From the NCBI GenBank assembly GCA_036003045.1, contig DASYSS010000099.1, forward strand, positions 1-64,000: a stretch of DNA of 64,000 nucleotides. Reading direction: 5' to 3'. Source of the stretch: Gemmatimonadaceae bacterium (GTDB lineage: Bacteria > Gemmatimonadota > Gemmatimonadetes > Gemmatimonadales > Gemmatimonadaceae). This document shows positions 21,313 to 31,268 of the stretch, piece by piece (position 1 is the first letter of the stretch; every line of letters begins with the position of its first letter). The notes beneath the pieces are model-generated. The model saw only the letters and a program-made list of their open reading frames with translations. It did no database searches and had not been told where the DNA came from. Position numbers and translations under genes: made by a program.

Positions 21313-23480
21313 CGGCCGCGAGCGCGACGCTCCGAGAGCTGATGCCGGGTTGGCGCGAGGACCAGCTGCCACTCCACGACAAGCTCGATCGCGACCTGCT
21401 CGTCCGCGCATACCGATTCAGCGAAGAGGCGCACCGCGGCCAGCGGCGCAACTCGGGCGAGCCGTACATCACGCACTCGGTCGAGGTCGCGAAGATCCTC
21501 GCCGAGCTGCAGCTGGATTCGGTGACGGTCGCCGCCGGTTTGCTGCACGACGTCGTCGAAGACACGAAGCTCACGATCGCCGACGTCCAGAAGGAATTCG
21601 GCCGGCCGATCGCCGAGATCGTCGACGGTCTCACGAAGATCGCCAAGCTGCCGACGGGCGGATCGACGCAGGAACGTCAGGTCGAGAGCTACCGGAAGCT
21701 GCTGCTCTCGATCGCCAAGGACGCGCGCGTCATCATCGTGAAGCTCGCCGACCGGCTGCACAACATGCGGACGCTCGAGTATCTCCCGCCGGAGAAGCGC
21801 GTGCGCATCGCGCAGGAGACGCGCGACCTGTACGCGCCGCTCGCCCACCGCTTCGGTATGGCGAAGCTCCGCTGGGAGCTCGAGGATCTCGCCTTCAAGC
21901 ACATCGAGACCGATGAGTACAAGGCGCTCGCGAAGAAGGTCGCGCAGAAGCGCGGCGAGCGCGAAGCGCTGATCAAGCAGATGGCCGACCCGCTCATCGC
22001 CCGCCTCACGCAATCGGGCATCAAGGACGTCGAGGTCACCGGACGGCCGAAGCACCTCTGGTCGATCTACAAAAAGATGAAGCAGCGCGAGAAGCCGTAC
22101 GAGGAGATCTACGATCTCCTGGCGATCCGCTTGCTGGTGAATTCCGTGCCCGACTGCTACCACGCGCTCGGCGTGATCCACGACGGGTGGACGCCGGTGC
22201 AGGAGCGCATCAAGGACTACATCGCGCAGCCGAAGTCGAACGGCTACCAGTCGCTGCACACGACGGTGTTCGGACCCGGAAAGCAGCTTTACGAAGTGCA
22301 GATCCGAACGCGCGACATGCACCGCACGGCGGATTACGGCATCGCGGCGCACTGGCGCTACAAGGAGGACGCGAAGAGCGACGAGCTCGATCGGCATCTC
22401 TCCTGGTTCCGGCAGGTGCTCGAGCTGCAGATGGACGCCAAGACGCCGGACGAGTTTCTCGAGTTCCTGAAGCTGGACCTTTACCAGGACGAGATTTTCG
22501 TCTTCACGCCGACCGGCGACGTCATCCAGCTTCCGAAGGGCGCGACCCCGCTCGACTTCGCGTTCGCCGTGCACACCGAGATCGGTCTCCACTGCGCGGG
22601 CGCCAAGGTCAATGGTCGCATCGCGCCGCTGTCCCGGCCGCTCCGCAACTCGGAAACGGTCGAGATCATCACGTCCAACACCGCGCGTCCGACGCGCGAC
22701 TGGCTCGCGCACGTTCGGACGGGGCGCGCGCGCCACAAGATCCGCCAGGTCCTCAAGCGCGAAGCGCAGTCGTCGGCCGAGAAGCTCGGCCAGGACATGC
22801 TCGATCGAGAGATCAAGCGCCGCCGCCTCGCGCGCTTGGACGACGACCAAATGCTCGTCGCCGCCAAGGCGCTCGGCTTGACCGACGCGACGCACTTGCT
22901 GGCGTCGATCGGGCAGGGCGACGTCAACGTCACGCTGGCCCTCAAGCATCTGTATCCCGACGCGCACGAGGTCGAGCCGCCCAAGCAGAGCGTCTTCGAG
23001 CGGTTCGTGGACCGGGTGCGCGGCTCGAAGGGCGTACGCATTCAGGGCCAGGACGGCCTCATGGTGCGCTACGCACAGTGCTGCCAGCCCGTCCCCGGCG
23101 ATCTGGTCGTCGGCTACGTGACTCGCGGTCGCGGAGTGAGCATCCATCGGGCGGACTGTCCCAACCTGTTGATCCTCGCCCATGAGCCCGAGCGACGTCT
23201 CGAGATCGATTGGCAGGAGGCGCAGGGTGAGCGCTTCGGGATTCGCTTGGCGCTCGAGGGGAACGATCGCCGCGGGCTCTACGCCGACATCGCCGCCGCC
23301 GTGAGCTCCACGGGCACCGACATCAAGAGCATGGACCTGCGCAGCACCGACGGCCGCCTGACCGGATCGCTCCTGGTCGAGGTCGAGAACCTCGCCCATC
23401 TCGAGAAGATCATCCGTGCGGCGCGCCGGGTGAAAGGCGTCACCGAGGTCGCCCGCCGCGAGCGAGTGGTCGCCGAGTAG
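21309..23480 (+). CDS. rel: Bifunctional (p)ppGpp synthetase/hydrolase
   Basis: 723 residues from GTG 21309, overlapping the radC stop. The N-terminal HD hydrolase domain is intact (His56; LLHDVVED with His80-Asp81 and Glu84-Asp85), so ppGpp hydrolysis is expected. The synthetase domain follows (EEIYDLLAIRLLV, then QPKSNGYQSLHTTVFGP), then TGS (IFVFTPTGDVIQLPKGATPL), a zinc-finger-like CCQPVPGD segment and a C-terminal ACT domain (GLYADIAAAVSSTGTDIKSM). It looks like the Rel type that both makes and degrades the alarmone. No second rel/spoT gene is present in the window. Confidence 0.95.
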   Translation: MTAASATLRELMPGWREDQLPLHDKLDRDLLVRAYRFSEEAHRGQRRNSGEPYITHSVEVAKILAELQLDSVTVAAGLLHDVVEDTKLTIADVQKEFGRPIAEIVDGLTKIAKLPTGGSTQERQVESYRKLLLSIAKDARVIIVKLADRLHNMRTLEYLPPEKRVRIAQETRDLYAPLAHRFGMAKLRWELEDLAFKHIETDEYKALAKKVAQKRGEREALIKQMADPLIARLTQSGIKDVEVTGRPKHLWSIYKKMKQREKPYEEIYDLLAIRLLVNSVPDCYHALGVIHDGWTPVQERIKDYIAQPKSNGYQSLHTTVFGPGKQLYEVQIRTRDMHRTADYGIAAHWRYKEDAKSDELDRHLSWFRQVLELQMDAKTPDEFLEFLKLDLYQDEIFVFTPTGDVIQLPKGATPLDFAFAVHTEIGLHCAGAKVNGRIAPLSRPLRNSETVEIITSNTARPTRDWLAHVRTGRARHKIRQVLKREAQSSAEKLGQDMLDREIKRRRLARLDDDQMLVAAKALGLTDATHLLASIGQGDVNVTLALKHLYPDAHEVEPPKQSVFERFVDRVRGSKGVRIQGQDGLMVRYAQCCQPVPGDLVVGYVTRGRGVSIHRADCPNLLILAHEPERRLEIDWQEAQGERFGIRLALEGNDRRGLYADIAAAVSSTGTDIKSMDLRSTDGRLTGSLLVEVENLAHLEKIIRAARRVKGVTEVARRERVVAE

Positions 23481-23571
23481 CCGTAGAGCGGGGTCTGATA
23501 CGGGAAACGCCGGATCGTCGTCCTACAGAGAGCACCGGACTTCATCCGCCCTCTCCGACCGCCTGCATCCA

Positions 23572-24387
23572 GTGACCGCCGCGCCCTTTCTCTGTGAGCA
23601 CACGCTCGATCGCGCCACGCGCCGGGCGTTTCGTCTCGTCTGTCCCGCATGCCAGTCGTATTGGGATCTCGATTCGCGGGATCAGGTGGTGCCGTACGAC
23701 GAGAGCTATCCGACGCAGCGAGGCCACTACGATCCTCGCATCGGCGCGCTCAAGGTGCGCACCCTGAGGCATTGGCTGCGCAAGGGCGACGTTGATTTTG
23801 CCGGCAAACGGGTGTGCGAGGTCGGGTTCGGCGGCGGCTCCTGCCTGCCGCTGCTCGCCGAAACGGCTCGCGGCGTCGTCGCGCTGGAAGCGAACGATTC
23901 GGCGATCGAGCACGCGAAGGCCGCGGGCCACAAGGCGGAGTATCTGCTCGTTCAGCGGCTTCCGCCTCGTCTCTCGGCGCCGGTCGATCTGTGGATCTTC
24001 CAGGACAGCTTCGAGCACATTCCGGATCCCGCCGCCTTCGTCGCGTGGATGTGCGAGAACAGTTCGGCGCGAGCGGAAATCCTGCTCGTGGCGCCCCGCG
24101 CCGATTCACTCTCCCAGCGGCTGCTCGGACGTCTCTGGCCCCACAAGCTGCCCGATCACCAGTTCCAGTGGTCGCGCGCCGGCGTCGTGCAGTTCATGGA
24201 GCGCCGTGGCTTCACGCTGCGGAATGAGTTCTTTCCGCTCAAGTTCGCGTCGCCGCAGATGGTGGTCGCGCACTTCCTGCACAAAGCGGGTGCGCCGCCG
24301 AGCGTGAAGAAATGGCTAGGGGGTGCCGCGCTCGCCGTGCCCATCAACTTTGGCGAGATGGGCCTCGTCTTTCGCCGCAGCGCCTGA
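23572..24387 (+). CDS. SAM-dependent methyltransferase (class I), substrate unknown
   Basis: 271 residues from a GTG start. Motif I is VCEVGFGGGSCLPLL (from residue 81), followed by an acidic VALEAND at the end of strand 2 and the DLWIFQDSFEHIPDP segment typical of class I methyltransferases of the Methyltransf_11/23 kind. The N-terminus has a lone CPAC pair. It converges with a minus-strand glycosyltransferase-like gene and their 3' ends overlap by 72 bases. The context suggests it modifies a glycan or lipid of the envelope, but nothing in the sequence fixes the substrate. Confidence 0.8.
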   Translation: MTAAPFLCEHTLDRATRRAFRLVCPACQSYWDLDSRDQVVPYDESYPTQRGHYDPRIGALKVRTLRHWLRKGDVDFAGKRVCEVGFGGGSCLPLLAETARGVVALEANDSAIEHAKAAGHKAEYLLVQRLPPRLSAPVDLWIFQDSFEHIPDPAAFVAWMCENSSARAEILLVAPRADSLSQRLLGRLWPHKLPDHQFQWSRAGVVQFMERRGFTLRNEFFPLKFASPQMVVAHFLHKAGAPPSVKKWLGGAALAVPINFGEMGLVFRRSA

Positions 24388-26121
24388 CGGGTTCGCGGAT
24401 CCGGTCGCGTTGCCCGTGACCGGATCCAGACGCCACAGCGTGTAGAACGGCGTCTCGTACAACTTCCGGCCGCGAGCGGCGACGGCCGCGGTGAGCTGCG
24501 CATCCCGCTCGTTGACCAGCGAGTCGATCAACGGCCGATAGGGAGCCGGGTTCGCCCAGAGCTGCCAGAGTCGGTATCGGGCAATCACGTAGTAATAGCC
24601 CTTGTCGAACATCTCGTCGGCGAGGTGTTTGTGCTGGACGAATATCGCGCCGCGCGCGGTCGCCGATGGCGCGCGTCCGGGCTCCGCGTAGTACGCCAGG
24701 GCGCTCGACATGCGACTCGGCGGCGTGGCGATCAACGCGATCGTGAACCGGTTGAAGTAGTACCGGTACGCTCCGTCGAAGACGTGATTCACCAGGATGT
24801 GCTGGCCCGGCGCGCTGACGGAATCCAGTTCGGTTTTCAGTGACGCGATGGCGCTGGGCTCGAAGAACGCTTTCTTGAACGTGACGTCCTCGTCGAGCGA
24901 GTTGGCCATGAGTGCCACGAAGAGCCCGACACCGACGATGGCGAGCGCCCGAGCGCGCGCTCCGACCAGCACGACGACCAGCGCTCCGCAGGCGATCGAG
25001 TAGAAGGGAATCAGCAGCAGCGTGGGATAGACCTGCTCCACCCACAGCTCGGTGAACAGGCAGAGGAAGGGAAGCGTCGCCGCGAGAATGACGAGCGGAT
25101 TCGCCGACGGCAGGGCGACCTTCAACGTGTGCTCGACTCGCCGGCGCCAGAGCGCCGCGACGAGCCATGCGGCCGTCACGACGAGAAACAGGATCGAGAA
25201 ATAGCGCTCGATCCGGCCGAACGCCGTCGGCGCGATGCCGCTCTCGTAGGCCGTCTTGACGGCGTCGTTCGTCGAACGCTCGGTCACCTGATAGCGCAGG
25301 TCGGCCAGCCAGCCGTGAATCCCGCCGAGTGCCCACGCGTTGGTGCCCCACTTGAACAGAATTGCCGCGACGGCGCACAACCCGAGCGTCGCCAGCAACC
25401 GCAGGCCGGCGAGGTTCACCCCGCGATGGTGCGCGATGGTGACGGCGGCGAGAAGCAACGGCACCAGAAACCAGAAATCGTACGACGACAGAAAGGCGAG
25501 AAAGAGAAACACGCCCGCCAACACCGCGTACCGGGTCGGGCGTCCTTTCGCGCGAAGGTGACGCGTCAGGAAATACACGCAGCCGGCGCCGAAGAAGAAC
25601 GCCAACGGCGCATGGTGCAGGTAGTCGGCGTGCTGGATCCACAGAGGGTTCACCACCCAGAGCGCCAGCGCGCACTCCGCCGTCGGCTTCGACCAGTAGC
25701 CTGCGACGAGCGCGTACACGAAGAACAACGCGCCGAATGAGAAGCACAGCGCCACGAGCCGAAACTGCGCCAGCTCCGACATCCCGAAGACGGTTCGCTC
25801 GACGCCGTTCACCAGATCGGGGAGCTGGGGGTAGTGCGTGTAGATGAGCACCCGATCCGCCGGCGTCATCGATGCCGCGTCGAGCAGGTGCGGCGTGAGA
25901 TGCAGTTTCAGAAATCCGTACCGCTGGAAATTCCGCCCGGCCGTCATGACGTTGTAGTCCGATCCGGGGTCCCCCCAATTCAAGCGCGGCGGATCGAACG
26001 CGTGAATCGCGCAGTACACGAACACCGCCGCCGCGCAAACCACGCCCAAGTGCTCACGCAGCCAGGCGAAGCTCTGTCGCCGCGGCGAATTCCTGGCCGG
26101 CGTTGTCGCCTCGGAAGTCAC
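24316..26121 (-). CDS. GT-C-like multispanning membrane protein, paralogue of the domain fused to GT9
   Basis: 601 residues from GTG 26121, which overlaps the upstream stop (GTGA). About 10-12 hydrophobic segments alternate with short loops. The first large loop contains RLNWGDPGSDYNVMTAGRNF with acidic residues near the first membrane segment, as in GT-C glycosyltransferases of the PMT/ArnT kind. Other marked segments are YTHYPQLPDLVNGVERTVFG and NPLWIQHADYLHHAP. It is strongly similar throughout to the C-terminal half of the preceding gene, so the two arose by tandem duplication. A lipid-linked sugar transferase acting outside the inner membrane is the best guess; donor and acceptor are unknown. 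Confidence 0.75.
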   Translation of the reverse strand: MTSEATTPARNSPRRQSFAWLREHLGVVCAAAVFVYCAIHAFDPPRLNWGDPGSDYNVMTAGRNFQRYGFLKLHLTPHLLDAASMTPADRVLIYTHYPQLPDLVNGVERTVFGMSELAQFRLVALCFSFGALFFVYALVAGYWSKPTAECALALWVVNPLWIQHADYLHHAPLAFFFGAGCVYFLTRHLRAKGRPTRYAVLAGVFLFLAFLSSYDFWFLVPLLLAAVTIAHHRGVNLAGLRLLATLGLCAVAAILFKWGTNAWALGGIHGWLADLRYQVTERSTNDAVKTAYESGIAPTAFGRIERYFSILFLVVTAAWLVAALWRRRVEHTLKVALPSANPLVILAATLPFLCLFTELWVEQVYPTLLLIPFYSIACGALVVVLVGARARALAIVGVGLFVALMANSLDEDVTFKKAFFEPSAIASLKTELDSVSAPGQHILVNHVFDGAYRYYFNRFTIALIATPPSRMSSALAYYAEPGRAPSATARGAIFVQHKHLADEMFDKGYYYVIARYRLWQLWANPAPYRPLIDSLVNERDAQLTAAVAARGRKLYETPFYTLWRLDPVTGNATGSANPSGAAAKDEAHLAKVDGHGERGTP

Positions 26122-29051
26122 CGATTGCGGCGCACGTCGCCGTCGGAAGTGGCCTTCGCGCCTGGAGGAGGTACCGGGCCGTCGGCGATGTTCGTCGAAG
26201 GCCGCGGCATGATGCGCCAGACGACGTACGAGTCGGTCTCCTGAATCTTCTGCCCGCCCATCGCCGCGACGTCCGCGACCAACTCCGAGTCGCGGGCCGT
26301 GATGAAGCGATCGATTTCGGCGTGGTATTGATCGGGATGACCCCACGGAACCCACAGTCCCTCACGGCCGAGCACATAGTACAAGCCCTTGTCGAACAGT
26401 TGGTCCGCAAGATGCTTGTGCTGTACGAAGATCGCTCCGCTCGGCGGCGCCACGACCGGGCGCTTCGGATCTGCGTAATAGCGGAGCGCGCCCGCGTAGT
26501 GCCAGGGCGGATTCAGAATCAGCGCGACGGTGTTGTGATTGAAGTAGTACCGATAGGCCGCGTCGAAGACGTGGTCGACGAGAATGCGCTGTCCCGGCTC
26601 AGTGACCGCGTCGATCTCTTTCTTCAACGCCGCGATCTCGCTGCGAGGCAGAAAGGCCTTCTTGAACTTCGCGTTCTCGACGATCGAGTTCGCGGCTAGG
26701 GCGGCCACGAGCACGAACCCAACCGGATGCCAAACCCGTTGGCGTGCGCCGATGAGCATGATCGCAAGTACCGCGCAACCGATCGCATAGAACGGCAGCA
26801 CGAGCAGCGTTGGGTAGTACTGGCCGACCCACAGCTCGGTGAACAGCGCTAGGAAGGGCAGCGCCGCGAGGAGGATGAACACCGGATTGATCGTCGCGCG
26901 TTCGCCGTCGCCTGGCAGAGCGACGCGGCGGCGAACCGCCGGGTATAGCGCCCAGAACGCGGCGACCGGGAAGAGGAGCAACGTGAACGACCGCTCGACA
27001 CGCCCGACGAGTGTCGTGGCGATGCCTTCGTCGTAAGCGACGCGCACGGCCTGGTTCGTCGCGCGCTCGACCATCTGGAAGCGGAGGTCGCGAACGAACG
27101 CCGCGACGCCGCCGAGTGCCCAGGCGTTCGTCGCCCACTTCGCGAGCAGGGCCGCCACCGCGCATCCGGCGAGCGCGCCGAGCACGCGCACCGCCGGCAC
27201 GCTGACTTTCCGATAATGCCCGAACGTCATCATCGCCAACAACAGCGGCACGAAGATCCAGAAGTCGTACGACGCCATGAACACGAGGAACACGAACGCG
27301 CCCGACGCAAAGAGGAAGCCGAGCCGCCGCTCGTTCAGATGGCGGAACAGGAAGTACAGCGCGCCGAAGCCGAAGAAGGCCGCGTATGGCGCGTGGTGCA
27401 GGTAGTCGGCGTGCTGGATCCACAGCGGGTTGATGACCCACAGCGCGAGCGACAGCTGTGCGGCCTGTCGCGACCAGTAGAAGCCGACCAGCCGGTAGAC
27501 GAAGAAGAGCGCGCTGAACGAGAAGATGAGCGCGACGAGTCGGAACTGGACGAGATCCGTGAACCCGAACACCGTGCGTTCCAATCCGTTCATCAAGTCC
27601 GGCAACTGCGGATAGTGCGTGTAGACCATCGCTGAATCGGCGTTGGTCATGTACGCGGGATCGAGCACGAACGGCGTGAGTCGAAGGTGCAGGAATCCGT
27701 ACTTCGCGAAGTTCCGCCCCGACGTCATCACGTTGTAGTCGGACGCCGAGTCGCCCCAGTTGAGCCGCGGCGGATCGAACGCGTGAACGAGGCAGTAAAC
27801 CAGCACGAAGGCGACGCAGATGAAACCGAGGTTCTGCCACGCCGCGGTCAGGACTTTCTTCGGGAGCGCGGGGTACGTCGTGCGCTGAGGAGGGTACTCC
27901 ATCGGAGTCCAGTTGGATGGTGAGACGGCGGCATCCTCGAACAGCCCCTTGATGCACCGATTGTCGCCTCGGCACGGCGGCGACTCGCTCGTGTGGACGC
28001 AGGGCGAGCACGCGATCTTGCGGTAGTACTGTCGCTCCTCGACATCCGTCCACGCCTCGCGCGTCAGCGTCGACGGGTCGGTCGGTCCCCAGTAGGACAC
28101 ACAGTGCAGTCCGGCCGTGCGCGCCAGATGCAGTAGACTGGAATCGATTCCCCAGAATTCGGCCGATTCGAACAGCGCCTCGACCGATTGTTTGATCGAG
28201 AGGTCGCCGCACGCGTTGCGGAACGTCAGCGCCGGATACGCGTCACGCAGCGCATCGATGATCGCGTCGCCCTTCGCGCGATCACTCGGCGCGCCGAGAA
28301 AGATGAATGTCTGGTGCTCGGGTCGAAGGTGGTCGCGGAACGCGCGCGACCACTGCTCGGGCGACAGCATGCGTTCGAGCGCGAGGTCCGAGCAGGCGAA
28401 CCCGACCGCCACTTGTCCCGGCACCTTGGCCGTCGACGCGGATTGGCCGATCGCGCCGCCCAGCGCGCGCTCGCAGTCGGCGCGCGACGCGGGCTTCACG
28501 CCGAACAGATCGCCGATGCGGTCATAGAAGTAGAAGGATCCGGACGAGCGGTTGAAGAACACGAGGTGCGACGCCAGCCCGCGTCGCCAGAAGATGTGGT
28601 CCAGCCAAAACGCGACGCGGTTTCGCGCCATCGTGAGCGTCGTGAAGACGGTCGTCAGGCGGCTGTGCACCTCGAGGTCGACGATGCAGTCGGCGCGAAA
28701 CGTCGTGATGAGCGCAACGAGGGCGGTCCAGAGCAGCGCGAACGAGCTGCGCGTGTCGATGATCCGGTACTCGTCAAACACGCCGAGCAGTTCAGCGAAC
28801 GGCTGTACCGCCGGCGTCGTGACGAGGACCATGCGGACGTTCGGGTGCGCCTTGCGAAACCCCAGCAGCATCGGCATCGCGAGCACGAGGCTGCCGCCGC
28901 CCAGCATCTTCACCCAAACCACTTCCTGTCCGACCGTCAGCTCATGGTTGCGGCGAAGGAGGGCGCCGAGAAGCATCGTCGCCGGACGCAGCACGGCGAT
29001 CGCGGCGCCGCCGGCGTAGTTGTCGATGAGCTTTTGGGTCCGGAGGTGCAT
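26118..29051 (-). CDS. Fusion of GT9 (heptosyltransferase-type) domain and GT-C-like membrane domain
   Basis: 977 residues in one uninterrupted frame. Residues about 40-375 are a GT9 domain: VVWVKMLGGGSLVLAMPML at the start, then WGIDSSLLHLARTAGLHCV, WGPTDP and the Cys cluster CSPCV...CRGDNRC, as in LPS heptosyltransferases. From about 395 on the protein is a multispanning membrane domain with LNWGDSASDYNVMTSGRNF, YTHYPQLPDLMNGLERTVFG and IQHADYLHHAP, closely similar to the downstream gene. GT9 enzymes normally work in the cytosol on nucleotide-sugar donors, GT-C enzymes on lipid-linked donors from the outer face; joining them is unusual. Probable role: LPS core or other envelope glycan. Confidence 0.8.
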   Translation of the reverse strand: MHLRTQKLIDNYAGGAAIAVLRPATMLLGALLRRNHELTVGQEVVWVKMLGGGSLVLAMPMLLGFRKAHPNVRMVLVTTPAVQPFAELLGVFDEYRIIDTRSSFALLWTALVALITTFRADCIVDLEVHSRLTTVFTTLTMARNRVAFWLDHIFWRRGLASHLVFFNRSSGSFYFYDRIGDLFGVKPASRADCERALGGAIGQSASTAKVPGQVAVGFACSDLALERMLSPEQWSRAFRDHLRPEHQTFIFLGAPSDRAKGDAIIDALRDAYPALTFRNACGDLSIKQSVEALFESAEFWGIDSSLLHLARTAGLHCVSYWGPTDPSTLTREAWTDVEERQYYRKIACSPCVHTSESPPCRGDNRCIKGLFEDAAVSPSNWTPMEYPPQRTTYPALPKKVLTAAWQNLGFICVAFVLVYCLVHAFDPPRLNWGDSASDYNVMTSGRNFAKYGFLHLRLTPFVLDPAYMTNADSAMVYTHYPQLPDLMNGLERTVFGFTDLVQFRLVALIFSFSALFFVYRLVGFYWSRQAAQLSLALWVINPLWIQHADYLHHAPYAAFFGFGALYFLFRHLNERRLGFLFASGAFVFLVFMASYDFWIFVPLLLAMMTFGHYRKVSVPAVRVLGALAGCAVAALLAKWATNAWALGGVAAFVRDLRFQMVERATNQAVRVAYDEGIATTLVGRVERSFTLLLFPVAAFWALYPAVRRRVALPGDGERATINPVFILLAALPFLALFTELWVGQYYPTLLVLPFYAIGCAVLAIMLIGARQRVWHPVGFVLVAALAANSIVENAKFKKAFLPRSEIAALKKEIDAVTEPGQRILVDHVFDAAYRYYFNHNTVALILNPPWHYAGALRYYADPKRPVVAPPSGAIFVQHKHLADQLFDKGLYYVLGREGLWVPWGHPDQYHAEIDRFITARDSELVADVAAMGGQKIQETDSYVVWRIMPRPSTNIADGPVPPPGAKATSDGDVRRNR

Positions 29052-29105
29052 ACCCCCAGGGACTGCCTCGAGGCATTCAAGGTATCAAACGGGAGGCAGT
29101 GCCAA

Positions 29106-31268
29106 TCACTGGCCGGATTGCTGCTTGACCAGGTCCGCGAGCCACTCCTGATTGGCCCTGTTCACGGAGACCTGCCAGACCCGGATGTGTCGCACGTCGA
29201 TGGACGCCCCCGGAAGCAGCGAAAAGGTCCGAAAGGCGAGTGTCGGCGTGGCTCCCGGCGCGGCGACGAGAGGAAAACGCGCCTTGGTGGCGTACGGATC
29301 GAGTGTGACGGGGACGCGAGGCAGCCCACCCGTAATGCCGACGAGGAAACGCGGATTCGATCCGATGAGCGGGATTCGGGCGAGTGGATTTCTCGTCTGG
29401 TATTCGACCTCGACGGTCATGAGAGTTACGGGCATGCCGGGCGATGCCGGCACCGGTCCGAGCGCGGCGATTTGCGTCCCCCCGTCCACCGTTGGCTCGC
29501 CGAGCAGTTGATTCGACGGAGCTTCTCCCACTTGGCGCTCCCAAAACAGAGACCACGGAGTCCTCTGAACGATCGCGTAGCGCTTGAGCAGCTCCTCGTA
29601 AAACTCCCAGCTCGTCTGTTCCAGCCAAGTTTCGTACTGCGTGTACGAAGGGAGCACCGTCTGCACGAGCTGAGGAGACGTCGCCCGAAAGCGCTCGATG
29701 TATTGGGCGCGATTCGCCGGGCCGAGCGCGTGAATGATGTAGTCGAACGACGGGTGAAAGAGTCCGTAACGCGCCTCGAGCCACCCGGAGTAGGTGGACC
29801 ATATCGACGGGAGCTGACCGGTGGGACTCGTTCGCGAGGCGACCACCGCTTCGTCGTCGTGCATCGTCTCGGGCCAGATCCCGGCGACGCCGAACTGCGC
29901 GTGCCCCAACAAATGCTCGGTGACGACGTGCGGTGAGGATCGCAAGATTCCCAAGGCACTCGGGGTGGCAATCGCCGCCCAAACGATGGCCGCGAGCGCT
30001 GCCGCCGGCATCCAGACCGGCACCGCGGCCGGCGCATTCTCTTCCGAGCGAATCTTGGCGGAGTCTCCGGCACCGGTGAGGCCGATCAAGCCGAGTACGA
30101 TCAGAACGCGCCAACACGGTTGGACATACGCAGCCGCGAAAATTCCGAGGAGCGATGCGCAGGATACCAGACCGTAGACGGCGAACAACGCGAGCGCGTC
30201 GGCTCGCTGCTCCGAGCCCGTTCCTCGCACTCTGGCAACGCGCGTGAGACATACAGCCACGGCGACGAGGATCAGCGCGACCGCCGCTCCCACCGGCCAC
30301 ACGTGAACGAGCATCCCCGGAAGCCGGCCCCACGACGAGATGAACACGTTGGGCGGGGCGCCGAAGTACCAGTACTGGTCCATCGGCACGGCTTCGAGGT
30401 TGTAGCTCAAGACTCCGAGCGTTCCTCCACGTGCCACAAGGAGAATCAGGAGGAGAAACGTCGCGACGCCGACGGCGACCGTGCCCACCGCATCCGCGAT
30501 GCGTTCGCCACGAGTCGACGGCCGCGTCAGCGCGACGCCCGACACGACGCAAAAGGCCAGGACGATCGCGATGCCTTGCTCCGTGCTCAGAAAGAGAGCG
30601 AGTCCGAGGCACAGGCCCGTGACCAGCGTTCGCTGCGCTCCCGCGCGTGATAGATAGAACGCGACCGGGACCAGCATCGGCATCGTCGAACGGAGGCCGA
30701 GCATTCCGTTCAGCGGATTGGTGAGTGCCGTGAGGTGGAGCGCGATCGAAGCCGCGAGGGCGGCCGTGGTGAGCCACCAGGCGCGTCGCCAGCCGCCCGT
30801 GAACGCGCGAAACACCGCGAGGAACACCACGGGGTACGCGAGCGTGCTCAGTAACTGCCGCGCGAGCTCGGACCCTTCGAGCCGTCCCCCGAACAGCAAG
30901 TAGAGGGGATAGTGCAGGAAAGGGATTCCGATTCCGTGAAAGAACTGAAAATCGATTCCCGGCCTGAAGCCGGCCTGAATGCGGCGAAGCGCGTTGTAGA
31001 GCTGGAAGGGTCCGTCGATCGCCACGCCGCTGAAGTGCCGTGCGGAATCGACGGCGATGGAAAACGGGATCGCGAAGACCAGCGCGGCCAGGACCACGGG
31101 AATTGCAGTGCCCGCGATTCGTGCCAGCGCCGGCGGTTCGGCGGCCCGGGTCGGGGATGACGACGGCGACGTGGGGGCGGGGGCAGGGGCGGGGGCGGTC
31201 AACGAGGGCGGGTCAGAAGGGCTGAAAACCGAACAAATCCCGAGAATGGCGTTATATTCCCGAACCAT
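29106..31268 (-). CDS. Large multispanning membrane protein, possibly GT-C type
   Basis: About 720 residues, not recognised as a named family. After a Pro/Ala/Ser-rich N-terminus come about 11 hydrophobic segments. The first extracytoplasmic loop has [16 protein letters not shown] and [19 protein letters not shown], with acidic residues in a GT-C-like position. A soluble C-terminal part (about 480-720) follows the last membrane segment. The start is uncertain: ATG 31268 shares the CCATGG palindrome with the uvrB ATG, ATG 31280 lies inside uvrB, and an in-frame TTG at 31202 lies downstream of a TATAAC box (31256-31251). It heads the minus-strand group, 54 bases before the GT9 fusion. Confidence 0.65.
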   Translation of the reverse strand: MVREYNAILGICSVFSPSDPPSLTAPAPAPAPTSPSSSPTRAAEPPALARIAGTAIPVVLAALVFAIPFSIAVDSARHFSGVAIDGPFQLYNALRRIQAGFRPGIDFQFFHGIGIPFLHYPLYLLFGGRLEGSELARQLLSTLAYPVVFLAVFRAFTGGWRRAWWLTTAALAASIALHLTALTNPLNGMLGLRSTMPMLVPVAFYLSRAGAQRTLVTGLCLGLALFLSTEQGIAIVLAFCVVSGVALTRPSTRGERIADAVGTVAVGVATFLLLILLVARGGTLGVLSYNLEAVPMDQYWYFGAPPNVFISSWGRLPGMLVHVWPVGAAVALILVAVAVCLTRVARVRGTGSEQRADALALFAVYGLVSCASLLGIFAAAYVQPCWRVLIVLGLIGLTGAGDSAKIRSEENAPAAVPVWMPAAALAAIVWAAIATPSALGILRSSPHVVTEHLLGHAQFGVAGIWPETMHDDEAVVASRTSPTGQLPSIWSTYSGWLEARYGLFHPSFDYIIHALGPANRAQYIERFRATSPQLVQTVLPSYTQYETWLEQTSWEFYEELLKRYAIVQRTPWSLFWERQVGEAPSNQLLGEPTVDGGTQIAALGPVPASPGMPVTLMTVEVEYQTRNPLARIPLIGSNPRFLVGITGGLPRVPVTLDPYATKARFPLVAAPGATPTLAFRTFSLLPGASIDVRHIRVWQVSVNRANQEWLADLVKQQSGQ
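31231..31258 (+). promoter_or_regulatory. Putative uvrB promoter, suggesting a leaderless mRNA
   Basis: TATATT (31253-31258) is a near-consensus -10 box whose downstream edge is only eight bases before the uvrB ATG (31267). GAACAA (31231-31236) is a weak -35 at 16 bases spacing. Start of transcription would fall about one or two bases before the ATG, and no Shine-Dalgarno sequence is present. On the minus strand the same AT-rich spot reads TATAAC (31256-31251) and could serve the divergent membrane-protein gene. Confidence 0.5.
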
